Positions 33,239 through 43,009 of a stretch of 64,000 nucleotides of DNA are shown here, piece after piece. The stretch spans positions 4,719,501-4,783,500 of the forward strand of contig NZ_CP107921.1 in the NCBI RefSeq assembly GCF_036014215.1, read 5' to 3'. The notes under the pieces are model-generated. The model had not been told where the DNA came from. It saw nothing but the letters and a program-made list of their open reading frames with translations, and made no database searches. Every line of letters starts with the position of its first letter. Position 1 is the stretch's first letter. Position numbers and translations under genes: made by a program. The stretch is from Streptomyces sp. NBC_00440. GTDB taxonomy: Bacteria; Actinomycetota; Actinomycetes; Streptomycetales; Streptomycetaceae.

Positions 33239-35494
33239 ATGGACCTGTTGCAGCCGGACGACCCCCGAACGCTGGGAAACTACCGGCTGTTGGGCCGGCT
33301 CGGTGCGGGCGGAATGGGCCGGGTGTACCTGGCCCGCTCACCCGGCGGCCGCACCGTCGCGGTGAAGGTGGTACGCCAGGACCTCGCCGCGGACCCGGCG
33401 TTCAGGGAACGGTTCCGCCACGAGGTGGACATGGCCCGCCGGGTCTCGGGCCGCTACACCGCACCGGTGGTCGACGCAGCTCCCGACGAGCCACTGCCCT
33501 GGCTGGCAACGGCGTACGTCCTCGGCCCGGACCTCACGGACGTTGTCGAGGCCCACGGGCCCCTGCCCGAGCACACCGTACGGGCCCTCGGCACGGGTCT
33601 CGCCGCGGCGCTGCAGGAGGTCCACGCGGCCGGCCTGATCCATCGCGACCTCAAGCCGTCCAATGTGCTGCTCGCCGCGGGCGGCCCGCGCGTCATCGAC
33701 TTCGGCATCGCGCGAGCGGTGGACGGAAACCGCCTGACACAGACGGGAGTTGTGGTCGGTTCACCCGGTTTCATGCCACCGGAGCAGGCGATGGGACAGG
33801 ACGTGGGCACGGCCGGAGACGTGTTCTCGCTCGGTGTGGTCCTCGCCTTCGCGGCGACCGGGCGCAATGTGTTCGGCGATGCGGTCGCCGCGGCGACGAT
33901 GCTCTACCAGGTGGTGCACGCCGAGCCGGACCTGACGGGTGTCCCCCAGATGCTGACCGGCCTGATCCGCGCCTGCCTGGCCAAGGATCCGGCGCAGCGC
34001 CCGACCCCGGCTGAGATCCTCCAGTCGCTCGACCCGAAAAACACGGGCGAGGTCTTCGCCGACTGGCTCCCCTCGGCGGTCTCCTCGACGATCGCCACAC
34101 ATGCCTCGCGCATCCTGGACCTCGACACCCCGACGGGGGGCGACATCCCGGTGCCGGCGCGGGCGGAGACCGTAACGGCCGCTGGCGCTGCCCACGGGCT
34201 GCCGACCGCCACGGCCTTCCCGGCGGCAGCTCCCCAGGGCTTCGGTCCAGTCCCGACCCTGGCGAACAGCGCGGGTGACACCAGCGCGCCCGCAGCCCCG
34301 AGCCGCCGCCGGTTCTTCCGTATAGCGGCGGGCAGTGTCACCGGGGTGGCGGTGGTGGGCGCCGGCGGAGCCTGGCTGGCCACCCGCGATAGCGGTACGA
34401 ATCCCGTCGTGAAGCCGACGGAGAAGCCCGAGGCCTTCACGACCCCGCCGAACGGAGTCGCCCCGCAGCCGCTCTGGCACAAGACTCCGGGTAACGACAA
34501 CCTCGATTACGATGTCCCGCCGCTCGTCATCGGTGATGTGGCAGTCATCAGTGGCGATGAGATGCAGGGTTTCGACGTGAAGTCCGGTGCCCGCCGATGG
34601 AAGACCGGAGAGCTGGAGACGACGGATGGCGCCGGGAAAATCGTCGCCTCGGGCGGGATGTTCTTCTGCGGCAGCGGCGATTACGACGGCACGCTCGTCG
34701 GTATCGACGCGAAGACCGGCAAAGAGGCGTGGCGCACCCGCCTCGGAGGGAAGCTGAGCGCGAAAGCTCCCATAGGCGCTGATGACAAGCGGATCTACGG
34801 CATCGCGGAGGTCCAGGACAGCGATATCAAGAAGAACCTCACCGCGATCGTGGCCATCGACATCAAAACCCGCAAACTCGCCTGGCAGCAACCGCGCGAC
34901 GAGGGAACGGAAGACTTCGGCTTTGCGCTGACGGTGGTGCCGGGCTGTCTCGTCTATACGGACGGACGAAAGAACCTCACCGTGCGTAACAGCGCCAACG
35001 GCGGGCAGCTGTGGAGCAAGAAGGTCGGCGACGGTTCCACTGCGAACAAGGTCGGGGTGCATGCGAACACCGTCATGGTCAGCGGTAAGACGATGCGCGC
35101 GTTCGACCTCAAGTCCGGAGATCCGCTCTGGACGCTTCCTCCTGCCGGGCGCCGGGGGTTCGAGCCTCCGTTCGTCTTCGACGGTGTGGCGTATGCCTTC
35201 GACTACGACAGCGGCGTCTGGGCCATCAACCCGAAGACCGGCAAGAAGATATGGATGAGCGGCGACCTCGCCCGCAAACCCTTCTCGGACAATCTGGTGA
35301 AGGTCGGCGACACCCTGTACGCGGCCTCGGTCTTCGAGAGCGGCGGCGTTTATGCCATCGACGCGAAGACGGGGAGCCTGCGCTGGACGTACAACGACGG
35401 CCGCAGCCTTGACGACCGTTACCGTGTCGCGGCAGCGGGCGCCCGGCTCATGGCCGCACACGGCAACGAGTTGTACGCCCTCCCGGCAGTCTAG
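33239..35494 (+). CDS. Membrane Ser/Thr protein kinase with PQQ-type beta-propeller sensor domain
   Basis: A 751-residue Hanks-type kinase. The glycine loop is GAGGMGRV (22-29), the ATP lysine is K43, the catalytic loop is HRDLKPSN (135-142), and DFG is at 154-156. A Pro/Ala-rich juxtamembrane segment precedes one transmembrane helix (about 360-382). The extracellular part (about 400-751) contains repeats of the PQQ/WD40-like type, such as GARRWKTGELE, GKEAWRTRLGG, NGGQLWSKKVG and SGDPLWTLP. It probably senses an envelope signal and phosphorylates cytoplasmic targets. It lies 331 bp before eccC; a link with secretion is suggested only by position. Confidence 0.92.
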   Translation: MDLLQPDDPRTLGNYRLLGRLGAGGMGRVYLARSPGGRTVAVKVVRQDLAADPAFRERFRHEVDMARRVSGRYTAPVVDAAPDEPLPWLATAYVLGPDLTDVVEAHGPLPEHTVRALGTGLAAALQEVHAAGLIHRDLKPSNVLLAAGGPRVIDFGIARAVDGNRLTQTGVVVGSPGFMPPEQAMGQDVGTAGDVFSLGVVLAFAATGRNVFGDAVAAATMLYQVVHAEPDLTGVPQMLTGLIRACLAKDPAQRPTPAEILQSLDPKNTGEVFADWLPSAVSSTIATHASRILDLDTPTGGDIPVPARAETVTAAGAAHGLPTATAFPAAAPQGFGPVPTLANSAGDTSAPAAPSRRRFFRIAAGSVTGVAVVGAGGAWLATRDSGTNPVVKPTEKPEAFTTPPNGVAPQPLWHKTPGNDNLDYDVPPLVIGDVAVISGDEMQGFDVKSGARRWKTGELETTDGAGKIVASGGMFFCGSGDYDGTLVGIDAKTGKEAWRTRLGGKLSAKAPIGADDKRIYGIAEVQDSDIKKNLTAIVAIDIKTRKLAWQQPRDEGTEDFGFALTVVPGCLVYTDGRKNLTVRNSANGGQLWSKKVGDGSTANKVGVHANTVMVSGKTMRAFDLKSGDPLWTLPPAGRRGFEPPFVFDGVAYAFDYDSGVWAINPKTGKKIWMSGDLARKPFSDNLVKVGDTLYAASVFESGGVYAIDAKTGSLRWTYNDGRSLDDRYRVAAAGARLMAAHGNELYALPAV

Positions 35495-35631
35495 CTGGTG
35501 CAGCTCCGGCTTCTCGATGTGCCTGGAGAGCCCCGTCCGGATCATCACCGGCGCAGCTCGCTCCTGACCGGCACCGTGCATCCCGCGGATCGCACACGAA
35601 GAGGCAATCTGCGAAGAGGAAATCAGGGCGA

Positions 35632-35659
35632 AGGGGGCACCCGGCTGGCCGGGCCCCCT
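35632..35659 (+). terminator. Hairpin terminator after the kinase gene
   Basis: AGGGGGC (35632-35638) pairs with GCCCCCT (35653-35659) and encloses CCGG-CTGG-CCGG. No T-run. Confidence 0.55.
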
Positions 35660-35723
35660 CGGCTGCGCCGACATCCGGTCGGACACCGCGCCGGTCCGCC
35701 TCCGCTGCCGTACGGGGCACGTG

Positions 35724-35752
35724 TTCCTGCCCGCGTTCGCAAGCATTAGCCT
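35724..35752 (+). promoter_or_regulatory. Possible eccC promoter
   Basis: TTCCTG (35724-35729) and TAGCCT (35747-35752) are spaced 17 nt; the start codon is at 35826 after GGGAGGAAG. No gene lies in the 331-bp kinase-eccC gap. Confidence 0.4.
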
Positions 35753-35825
35753 CAGTGAACCCATACGACAAGCGCGCCACCCAGGGCCGGCAGGCCACCG
35801 AGGACCGGCAGGGAGGAAGACGACC

Positions 35826-38800
35826 ATGCGAGTGCTGGTGACAGTCGTACGGGAGGGGGAGGAGCCGCAGGATGTCCTGGTCAACACAGACGACGCGGCC
35901 ACCGCCGGCGACGTGGCGGAGGTGCTCGCTGCGACCCGGGGAGCACAGCAGCGCCAGGCGCACGAAGCGGTCCCCTCCGTCGTCGTACCCATGCCGGGAA
36001 CGACCCTCGACCCCCGCTTCAGCTACGCGGGCCAGGCACCGGCCGCCCCCACCCTCTGGGCCGACGGGCACCGTTGTGACCCGCGCACCCCGGTGGGCTC
36101 CGTGCTGCGCGACGGCATGCGGATCTCCGTCGACGACTCCATCGGGCCGCTGCTGCGCCGGGGCGAACCCGTAGGGCGCTACGAAGTGCGCGTCGCGGGC
36201 GGAGCCTCCTCCGGGCGAGTGGTCAGGCTGGCTGCCGGGTCCGCGACCATCGGCTCGGCCCCGACCTGCACTCTGCCCGTCGCCGACACCCAACTCCCGC
36301 CCCTCGCACTCCGTTTGGCCATCGACGTACAGGGCAGGGCGACCGTCGCACCTCAGCCCGGGGCGGCCGTCCAGCTGGACGATGCCCCCGTCACCGGCGA
36401 GCAGGACTGGCCGCTGGGGGGAGTCGTCCGCGTAGGGGACTCGCTTCTCATACTCGACGAGGTCGGCGAACCGGACGCGCACCTCTCCGACACCGGCGAA
36501 GGCGGCCTCGCGTACAACCGGCCCCCGCGCCTCTCGCCGCTCAGGCCCCGCGCCCGGATCGTCATCCCCACACCGCCGTCCAAGGGCGAACGGGCACGTT
36601 TCCAGCTGATCGCCGCGATCATGCCGCTGTTCTTCGGCCTCGGCATGTACTTCGTCACCAAGCAGATCTACATGCTGATGTTCTGCCTGATGAGCCCGGT
36701 GATGATGCTTGGCCAGTGGATCAGCGAGAACCGCGAGGGCAAGAAGAAGAACAAGACCTCGGCCAAGCAGTACAAGAAGGACGTCGCGGCCTACGAGGCC
36801 GAGCTGGTCAGGGCGGGCAAGGACGAGCAGAAGCGGCTGCGCGCCCAGAACCCGGACCCGGCCGAGATCCTGCTCTTCGCCACCGGCCCGCGCCGCCGGC
36901 TCTGGGAGCGCAGGCTCACCGACCCGGACGTCCTCAAGCTGCGGATCGGTGTGGGCACCGCACTGGCCGACGTCGAACTTGTCGCGGGGCGCCGCGATCC
37001 CGGAGAGGAGGAACCGGAACCGCCCCGTATCCCGGATGTCCCGATCACGCTGCCCTTCCCCGAGCTGGGTGTCGTCGGCGTCGCGGGCGACCGGCCCCGC
37101 GCCCTGTCGTCGGCGCGCTGGCTCGCCGTCCAGGCGGCGGTGCTCCACAGCCCGCGCGAACTCTCGCTGGTCGTACTGTCCTCGGCCCGCGACGCAGCCG
37201 AGGAGTGGAACTGGGCGCACTGGATCCCGCACACCGCACCCCAGCAGGGCCAGGACTGCGTGGCCCTCATCGGATCGGACAACGAGGCCGTCACCCGGCG
37301 GGTCAATGAACTGCTCAACGAACTCGGCCGCCGCAAGGCCGTACGGGAGCACTCGGGCGGTATGGCCGGAGGGCTCGGGGGCGACCCGCACATCCTGCTG
37401 GTGCTCGACGGGGCACGGCTGCTGCGCCGGATGGCCGGAGTGCCCCAGCTCCTCCAGGAGGGCCCGGGCCTCGGTATCTTCGCTCTCTGCGTCGACGAGG
37501 ACGAGCGGCTGCTCCCCGAGGAGTGCCGGGCCGTGGTGTCCTGGACGCCCGAGTCGGCGGCGCACGTACGGCTGCGCGGCTCCGGCCTCGAACTGGCCGG
37601 TCAGGTACTCGCCGACCAGGTGGCCCCCGACTGGTGCGAGCTGCTGGCCCGTTCCCTCGCGCCGGTACGCGACGTCAGCCGTGACGACGCCGACAGCGCC
37701 CTGCCCACTGCGGCCAGGCTGCTCCACCTCCTCGGCCTGCCCGACCCGACCGGCGACGATATCGAACGGGTCTGGCTGGCCGGCGGGTCCACCACGGCCG
37801 CCCCGATCGGGGTGGCGGCGGACGGGCCCTTCGTCCTCGACATCCGTCGCGACGGACCGCACGCGCTCGTCGCGGGTACCACCGGTGCCGGTAAGTCCGA
37901 ACTGCTCCAGACCATCATCGCCTCGCTCGCGGTGGCCAACCGGCCCGACGCCCTCAACTATGTCCTCATCGACTACAAGGGCGGCAGCGCCTTCATGGAC
38001 TGCGCCCGGCTCCCGCACACCGTCGGCATGGTCAGCGACCTCGACGCGCATCTGACCGAGCGGGCCCTGGCCTCGCTCGCGGCCGAACTGCACCGTCGCG
38101 AGACGATCCTCTTCGACACCGGCACCAAGGACATCGAGGACTACAACGACACCCGCAGGCTCCGCCCGGAGCTCGAACCGATGCCCCGTCTGGTGCTGGT
38201 CATCGACGAGTTCGCCTCGCTGGTCGCCGAGCTTCCCGACTTCATCGCGGGACTGGTCGACATCGCCAGGCGAGGCCGTTCGCTGGGTGTGCACCTGGTG
38301 CTCGCGACCCAGCGCCCGGCCGGTGTGGTCAGCGCCGACATCCGGGCCAACACCAACCTCCGTATCGCCCTTCGAGTGACCGACGGTTCCGAATCGCAGG
38401 ACGTCATCGACGCCGCGGACGCCGGCGCCATCGCCAAGTCCACCCCTGGCCGCGCCTATGTGCGCTCCGGGGCACAGTCACTTGTCGGTGTGCAGTCGGC
38501 ACGTATCGGTGGCCGCAGGCCCGCCACCGGCGGCAGCGGCCCCAAGGCAACGCTCGCCCCGCTCACCTGGCCGATGTACAGCCGCCCCGCACCCAGGGGA
38601 GCGGCCGGGGCGGAGGACGACGGCACGATGGTCACGGACCTCGCCGTGCTGGTCGACGCGGTCCGGGCCGGCTCCGAGAAGATGGGCTTCCCTGCCCCGC
38701 GCAGCCCGTGGCTGCCGCCGCTCGGCGAACACGTCACGATCGACGAACTGGCCGAGTTCCAGGCCCCGTCGGCAGTACAGGACCCGGCAGCGCCCTTCCG

Positions 38801-40322
38801 CGACGTCGCGCCGATCGGCTACGGCCTCACCGACCTGCCCTCTCAGCAGGCCCGCAAGCCGCTCGCGGTCGACCTCGTCCACGGCGAGCACACCCTGCTC
38901 GTCGGCGGCGCCAGGTCGGGCCGCTCCACGGCGCTGCGGACCCTGGGCGGAGTCATCGGCCGGGAGACGTCTCCGTACGACGTCCATGTGTACGCCATCG
39001 ACTGCGGTTCCAACGCGCTGCTGCCGCTGGTGCGGATGCCCCACGTCGGCGGTGTGGTCAACCGCGACGAACCCGACCGGGTACGACGACTGATCGACCG
39101 GCTGCTCGGCGAGATCGCCAGGCGTCAGCAGATGCTCGCCATGGAGGGCGCGTCCAGCGCCGCCGAGCAGCGGGCCGCGGCCGCGCCGGAGGACCGGCTG
39201 CCGTGGATGGTGCTCCTGCTCGACAGCTGGGAGGGGTTCGTCTCCACCTTCGAGAACTTCAACTACGGCCAGCTGATCGAGCAGGTCCAGCGCATCTTCC
39301 GCGAAGGCTCGGCGGCCGGGATCAAGGTGGTCATGACCGCCGACCGTTCAGGTCTCACCGGCAATGTCGCATCAGCCTTCATGGACCGTCTCGTGATGCG
39401 CTTCGCCGACCCGAACGACTACGGCATGGCGGGGCTCCAGACCCGCGAGATCCCGAAGAACATGCCGCCGGGACGCGCCCTGCGCATCACGGACACCGGG
39501 GTCGACGAGACCCAGATCGGCCTGCTCGACGCCGACCCGGCCGGTCAGGCCCAGGTCCGCAGGCTGCGGGAGATCGCCGAGACGGCGCAGGCGCAGTACG
39601 GCAGGCTCCCGGCCGGGCGCGGTCCGATGCGGGTGGACGCGCTGCCCGCGCGCATCACCGCGGAGCAGGCGATGGCCCTCGACCCGGAAGCCGTGCCGCA
39701 GTCGCCGCTGTGGGCGCTGCTCTGCGTGGGCGGGGACGAACTGCGACCGATGGGTGTCGACCTGGTCGATTCAGGTCCTGGCTTCGTGATCGCGGGCCCG
39801 CCGAAGTCGGGGCGCTCCAACGCGCTGGTCTGCGCTGCGGAGTCGCTGCTGGCCAGGGGCACCCCGCTCGTCCTCATCACACCGCGCCGCTCGCCGCTGC
39901 GGGAACTGGAGGGGCGGCCGGGCGTGCTGGGGCTCCTCAACGGGGAGCACCGCGAGGGCGATCTGGAGGAATTGCTGGAGCAAGCGGAGGGGCGCCCGTA
40001 CGTGGTGGTCGTCGACGACGCGGAACTGCTCTACGACGGAAACTTGGACGAGGCCCTGGAGACGGTCATCAAGAGGGGCGCGGACGGAGACCACGGACTG
40101 ATCGCCGCCGGCACGACGGACTCGCTGTCCTCGCAGTACCGGGGCTTCGTCACGGAGGCCCGCAAGAGCCGTAACGGCCTGCTGCTGACACCGCAGACCC
40201 CTCAGGAGGGCGAGCTCTTCAGCATCCGTCTGCCGTCCAACTCGACCGCCGGGCCCGTGGGCAGCGGGCTGCTGGTGACGGGCGGGACGATGACACCGGT
40301 CCAGGGCGTGATGCGGGGCTGA
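35826..40322 (+). CDS. eccC: Type VII secretion ATPase EccC/EssC with FHA-like N-terminus
   Basis: A 1498-residue FtsK/SpoIIIE-family motor of type VII secretion. The N-terminal ~230 residues look like two EssC-type FHA domains, followed by two transmembrane helices (about 258-298). Three ATPase domains follow. The first has Walker A GTTGAGKSE (about 682-690) and Walker B LVLVIDEF. The second (GGARSGRST, from about 1025) and third (GPPKSGRSN, from about 1322) keep the P-loop Gly/Ser but have Arg or Ser where Lys is usual. ATG 35826 after GGGAGGAAG was preferred to an upstream frame. WXG100 substrates flank it; no EccB/D/E or mycosin is present. Confidence 0.93.
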   Translation: MRVLVTVVREGEEPQDVLVNTDDAATAGDVAEVLAATRGAQQRQAHEAVPSVVVPMPGTTLDPRFSYAGQAPAAPTLWADGHRCDPRTPVGSVLRDGMRISVDDSIGPLLRRGEPVGRYEVRVAGGASSGRVVRLAAGSATIGSAPTCTLPVADTQLPPLALRLAIDVQGRATVAPQPGAAVQLDDAPVTGEQDWPLGGVVRVGDSLLILDEVGEPDAHLSDTGEGGLAYNRPPRLSPLRPRARIVIPTPPSKGERARFQLIAAIMPLFFGLGMYFVTKQIYMLMFCLMSPVMMLGQWISENREGKKKNKTSAKQYKKDVAAYEAELVRAGKDEQKRLRAQNPDPAEILLFATGPRRRLWERRLTDPDVLKLRIGVGTALADVELVAGRRDPGEEEPEPPRIPDVPITLPFPELGVVGVAGDRPRALSSARWLAVQAAVLHSPRELSLVVLSSARDAAEEWNWAHWIPHTAPQQGQDCVALIGSDNEAVTRRVNELLNELGRRKAVREHSGGMAGGLGGDPHILLVLDGARLLRRMAGVPQLLQEGPGLGIFALCVDEDERLLPEECRAVVSWTPESAAHVRLRGSGLELAGQVLADQVAPDWCELLARSLAPVRDVSRDDADSALPTAARLLHLLGLPDPTGDDIERVWLAGGSTTAAPIGVAADGPFVLDIRRDGPHALVAGTTGAGKSELLQTIIASLAVANRPDALNYVLIDYKGGSAFMDCARLPHTVGMVSDLDAHLTERALASLAAELHRRETILFDTGTKDIEDYNDTRRLRPELEPMPRLVLVIDEFASLVAELPDFIAGLVDIARRGRSLGVHLVLATQRPAGVVSADIRANTNLRIALRVTDGSESQDVIDAADAGAIAKSTPGRAYVRSGAQSLVGVQSARIGGRRPATGGSGPKATLAPLTWPMYSRPAPRGAAGAEDDGTMVTDLAVLVDAVRAGSEKMGFPAPRSPWLPPLGEHVTIDELAEFQAPSAVQDPAAPFRDVAPIGYGLTDLPSQQARKPLAVDLVHGEHTLLVGGARSGRSTALRTLGGVIGRETSPYDVHVYAIDCGSNALLPLVRMPHVGGVVNRDEPDRVRRLIDRLLGEIARRQQMLAMEGASSAAEQRAAAAPEDRLPWMVLLLDSWEGFVSTFENFNYGQLIEQVQRIFREGSAAGIKVVMTADRSGLTGNVASAFMDRLVMRFADPNDYGMAGLQTREIPKNMPPGRALRITDTGVDETQIGLLDADPAGQAQVRRLREIAETAQAQYGRLPAGRGPMRVDALPARITAEQAMALDPEAVPQSPLWALLCVGGDELRPMGVDLVDSGPGFVIAGPPKSGRSNALVCAAESLLARGTPLVLITPRRSPLRELEGRPGVLGLLNGEHREGDLEELLEQAEGRPYVVVVDDAELLYDGNLDEALETVIKRGADGDHGLIAAGTTDSLSSQYRGFVTEARKSRNGLLLTPQTPQEGELFSIRLPSNSTAGPVGSGLLVTGGTMTPVQGVMRG

Positions 40323-40357
40323 ACCGGAGAGCCGGATGCCGGATACCCGGATACACA

Positions 40358-40398
40358 GACGCCGGGGCGGCCACCTGTCAGGTGACCGCCCCGGCGTC
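40358..40398. terminator. Bidirectional terminator between eccC and a WXG100 gene
   Basis: A 13-bp stem (GACGCCGGGGCGG, 40358-40370, with 40386-40398) encloses CACCT-GTC-AGGTG. Confidence 0.9.
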
Positions 40399-40418
40399 GT
40401 GCGTACAGCCAACCGTGC

Positions 40419-40679
40419 TCAGGTGGCACCTTCGATGTTGTCGGCGCTGGTGTTCGCCGACTTGTGGGCATCGCCCAGCGTTGTGACCCACTTCTCGAAG
40501 GTGGGACGAACGCTCTCCCAGTCACTGCGGAAGTTGTCGGCCTTGGGACCCTTCCAGAAGCCCGTGCTACTGGACGTCGCCGTGTTCAGGTGCTTGATGA
40601 GCGTGTGAAGGTCTCCAGAGCTGTGCTGGAACTTCTTCGCCAGGTCCCGGAGTTGACTAAGATCTGCGCCGCGATCCAT
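40419..40679 (-). CDS. WXG100-family type VII secretion substrate
   Basis: An 86-residue helical-hairpin protein with the turn W42-K-G44 in STGFWKGPKADNFRSDWE. Helices lie on either side and there is no signal peptide, as expected for EsxA/EsxB-like proteins exported by EccC. ATG 40679 with GGAGGAT upstream was chosen over upstream codons. It is convergent with eccC across a strong terminator. The promoter on the minus strand may use TAGCGT at 40734-40739. Confidence 0.92.
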   Translation of the reverse strand: MDRGADLSQLRDLAKKFQHSSGDLHTLIKHLNTATSSSTGFWKGPKADNFRSDWESVRPTFEKWVTTLGDAHKSANTSADNIEGAT

Positions 40680-41272
40680 CGCGATCCTCCCCGTTGTCAC
40701 TGAGGTAAACGGACTATCCGTTTGCAACAGTGGACGCTACCGCACAGCAGGCAGTTCCCGTAAAGACCCTTCGGGTATCGGGGTCAGTGAATCGGGCCGC
40801 GGGCAACGGGTCTCGGGCTCTGCGTGGGGGCAGAGTTGGGCGATCTTCGCCTTTTGGGTTGAGTAGGGCGATCTGCGCAATCATCACCCGATGGACTGTT
40901 TGTCAAGATTGACCGTCGAGGGCCGCGATGACGGGTGACCGGAGCAACTGCCCCTACGGACGCCGTCGTTCACGCCACCTCCGGCCTATTCCAGTTAGAT
41001 CTCCGCCCAACGAATACGGAACCAATCAGAGTCCGCCATGTTCAGGGGAATGAATGCCACCGGAACGCAGAAGAGGCATAAGAAGTGGGTGGTACGTAAT
41101 GGGTAAGGGTGTGGGGCACGCAGGGCGAGGCAGGGGAGTCGTGCGCGCGCACCGGAAGGGGCGCATGAGTCAGTTCGTACGCCGGGTGGTGCGCGTCCTT
41201 GAACTGCGCTTTGCCGTCTGTTGAAGTCCGTCTATGCTTGACGGCATCTGTGTGACAGCGGGGGAGGCTGCT
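40680..41272. promoter_or_regulatory. 593-bp divergent regulatory region between two WXG100 genes
   Basis: It holds no supported gene. Leftward, TAGCGT (complement at 40734-40739) is a plausible -10 box for the WXG100 gene at 40419. Rightward, TTGCCG (41211-41216) and TATGCT (41233-41238), spaced 16 nt, probably drive the gene at 41273. The middle is moderately AT-richer and includes TCACCCGATGGACTG near 40884. Confidence 0.45.
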
Positions 41273-41533
41273 ATGGGTAATCCGGACATCCAGGAACTAA
41301 ATTCGCGCGCCGCGTCTCTGAGGTCGCTGGCCGACCACATCGATTCGCTGGTCGACTCGCCCCACACCCAGAGCACCACGGTGATGAAGACGTGGGCCGG
41401 GCCGAACGCCGATTCTGTGCGTGGAAAGCTGAAGAGCTGGCGGACCACCTGCACCATGGTCGCCAAGTCGCTGCGTGAGGAGGCCCACAAGGCCTCTCAG
41501 TCCGCCAAGGACCTGCAGCATCCCAAGAAGTGA
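41273..41533 (+). CDS. WXG100-family type VII secretion substrate
   Basis: An 86-residue protein with turn W41-A-G43 in TVMKTWAGPNADSVRGKLKSW and flanking amphipathic helices. It is the same length as the divergent WXG100 gene, and the two may form a heterodimer of the EsxAB type. ATG 41273 after GGGGGAGG was chosen; an earlier in-frame codon lies in the promoter. The gene at 41573 follows after 39 bp and is probably co-transcribed. Confidence 0.92.
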   Translation: MGNPDIQELNSRAASLRSLADHIDSLVDSPHTQSTTVMKTWAGPNADSVRGKLKSWRTTCTMVAKSLREEAHKASQSAKDLQHPKK

Positions 41534-41572
41534 GCCGCGCGGCCGTCAGGCCCTGGGGGAGGAACGAGAGAC

Positions 41573-42406
41573 ATGCCTTCGTACGACAGTTCCCGAGGCC
41601 GCCTGCGCCTGGCCGACCGCCACATCGGTGTCTTCGCGCACCTGCTGGACGGCGAGACCCCGCCGGACGAGCTGTGGCCCTCGCTGGTCGAGCTCCAGCA
41701 GATCGGCCTGGTCGGCGAAGAGGGTGAACTCTCCCCGCTGATGCGTGACTTGCTGGGCGCGCTGGCCGACCCCATGGTCATGATCACGGTGGAGGTCACG
41801 GGCGAGCACGGCCCGGTCAACCACGGAGTCATCGTGGGCCAGGACGCGGTCATCTCCCACGACGGCTGGCCCGGCGACGAGGAGTCCGAGTACGTACCGC
41901 TGGAGCCGAGCACGCTGGTCTGGGAGCTGGCCAGGAAGGTCAACCTCCGCAGCGGCGACAGCGAGAAGCCGGCGGTCGACCGGATAGAGACGTCGATGGG
42001 GGCCCTGGACGCCGCCTTCGTGGCGCTGGGCGAGGGCGACGGAGTCGACGAGGACGCGACGCGCGAGCTGGTGCGTAAGGCACTGGTGGAGGCGGACAGC
42101 AACCTCAAGGACCCGGACCTGGCGCAGTTCACGAATCTCGTCCTCACCATGAACTCGACCTGGCGCATCACGACGGCCTGGGACGGCAAGCACGAGGACG
42201 AACGCGCGGCGATGCTCCGCGCCCTTGCGGTCTGGGACTGCGGCGCCCTCGGCTACTGGATCCGCGAAAAGCCGGAGGAGCCGATCCTGCCGGGCCAGGT
42301 GACCCCGGAGAGCGTGCTGGTACTGGCGCGGTCGAACGCGAGGGAAATCTGGGAGAAGCTGGCTGACCTGCTACCGGACAAGTCGGATCTGATCGACGAG
42401 GCGTGA
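41573..42406 (+). CDS. Type VII-associated cytosolic protein, unknown (EspG-like in layout)
   Basis: A 277-residue acidic, soluble protein without signal or membrane segment, encoded 39 bp after a WXG100 gene. Mixed alpha/beta pattern: MVMITVEVTGEHGPVNHGVIVG and DAVISHDGWPG in the first half; helical ELVRKALVEADSNLKD, then TWRITTAWDGKHEDERAAML and a helical end. EspG chaperones show a comparable arrangement next to secreted partners, but no diagnostic motif can be seen. Possible roles are chaperone or immunity protein for the WXG100 pair. A GGGGGAGG-like ribosome site precedes it. Confidence 0.7.
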   Translation: MPSYDSSRGRLRLADRHIGVFAHLLDGETPPDELWPSLVELQQIGLVGEEGELSPLMRDLLGALADPMVMITVEVTGEHGPVNHGVIVGQDAVISHDGWPGDEESEYVPLEPSTLVWELARKVNLRSGDSEKPAVDRIETSMGALDAAFVALGEGDGVDEDATRELVRKALVEADSNLKDPDLAQFTNLVLTMNSTWRITTAWDGKHEDERAAMLRALAVWDCGALGYWIREKPEEPILPGQVTPESVLVLARSNAREIWEKLADLLPDKSDLIDEA

Positions 42407-42979
42407 GCAGTTCGTAGGGGGTGGGCAGAGAGGGGGGCAGGAAGGCCCATCCGAACCGCTGATTCAGCTGATTCAGCGTGCCCACCCCCGGACCAGCCGG
42501 CCGCGCCGGCGGTCGGCGGCGCTCGGGATCCCGGGCCATTTCCCGTATACCCGGGTACTTGCAGGTCTCGGGTATACGGCGTGAGTCGGGGCACAGGCGT
42601 ACCGGCTTTCGCTTGGATCACTACCTGGGGCTGGTCACGGCGCAGCAGAGGAAATGCTCGGAGAAGCTACGTATTCACCGACCCCAATAATTCGGGGCAG
42701 TTCGCGCCCTGTACAGGCAAGGCAAGCTACTTCAAGCCAAGTTCGCCCCGGAACTCGGACGTCATTGCAGAATGCGATCTCACCCGCCCTTGCTGGTGCA
42801 GCATGATGGCGCCGGGGCAGGCCTGGGCCCTCAGGCGGACTGATATGGACCTGCGCGGGCCTCTTTGCCGCGATGGAAGCCTTCGTGCTGTACGGCAGGC
42901 TGCGCCGCCGGGACTGACGAGGTCCACAGGCCGGACGCCCTGTGGGCGCGGGGGGACGGGACCGGACAGGCCTGGAAGC
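42407..42979. other. Intergenic region with an inverted repeat, no gene seen
   Basis: CCGTATACCCG (42543-42553) and CGGGTATACGG (42569-42579) form an 11-bp stem with a 15-nt loop, possibly a terminator of the unit above. A GATTCAGCT duplication lies near 42462-42478. Open frames here lack start signals and coding-like third-position bias. Confidence 0.5.
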
Positions 42980-43005
42980 GGGCGCCGGCCCGAGAACCGG
43001 CGCCC
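42980..43005 (-). terminator. Terminator of the gene at 43010-44428
   Basis: GGGCGCCGG (42980-42988) pairs with CCGGCGCCC (42997-43005), 5 bp beyond the stop on the minus strand. Confidence 0.7.
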
Positions 43006-43009
43006 GGCG

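Noticed and set aside
35448-38294. A 948-codon open frame antisense to eccC
   Set aside because: High-GC shadow: low-complexity Gly/Arg/Asp/Val composition, no domain, opposite a clearly conserved ATPase gene. Similar long antisense frames opposite resB, mqnE and the symporter were dropped for the same reason.
41098-41223. 41-codon ORF (MGKGVGHAGRG...) upstream of a WXG100 gene
   Set aside because: Arg/Gly-rich, no ribosome site, and it overlaps the likely -35 of the WXG100 promoter.
35826-42406. Complete ESX secretion locus
   Set aside because: EccB, EccD, EccE and MycP are not encoded anywhere in the window.
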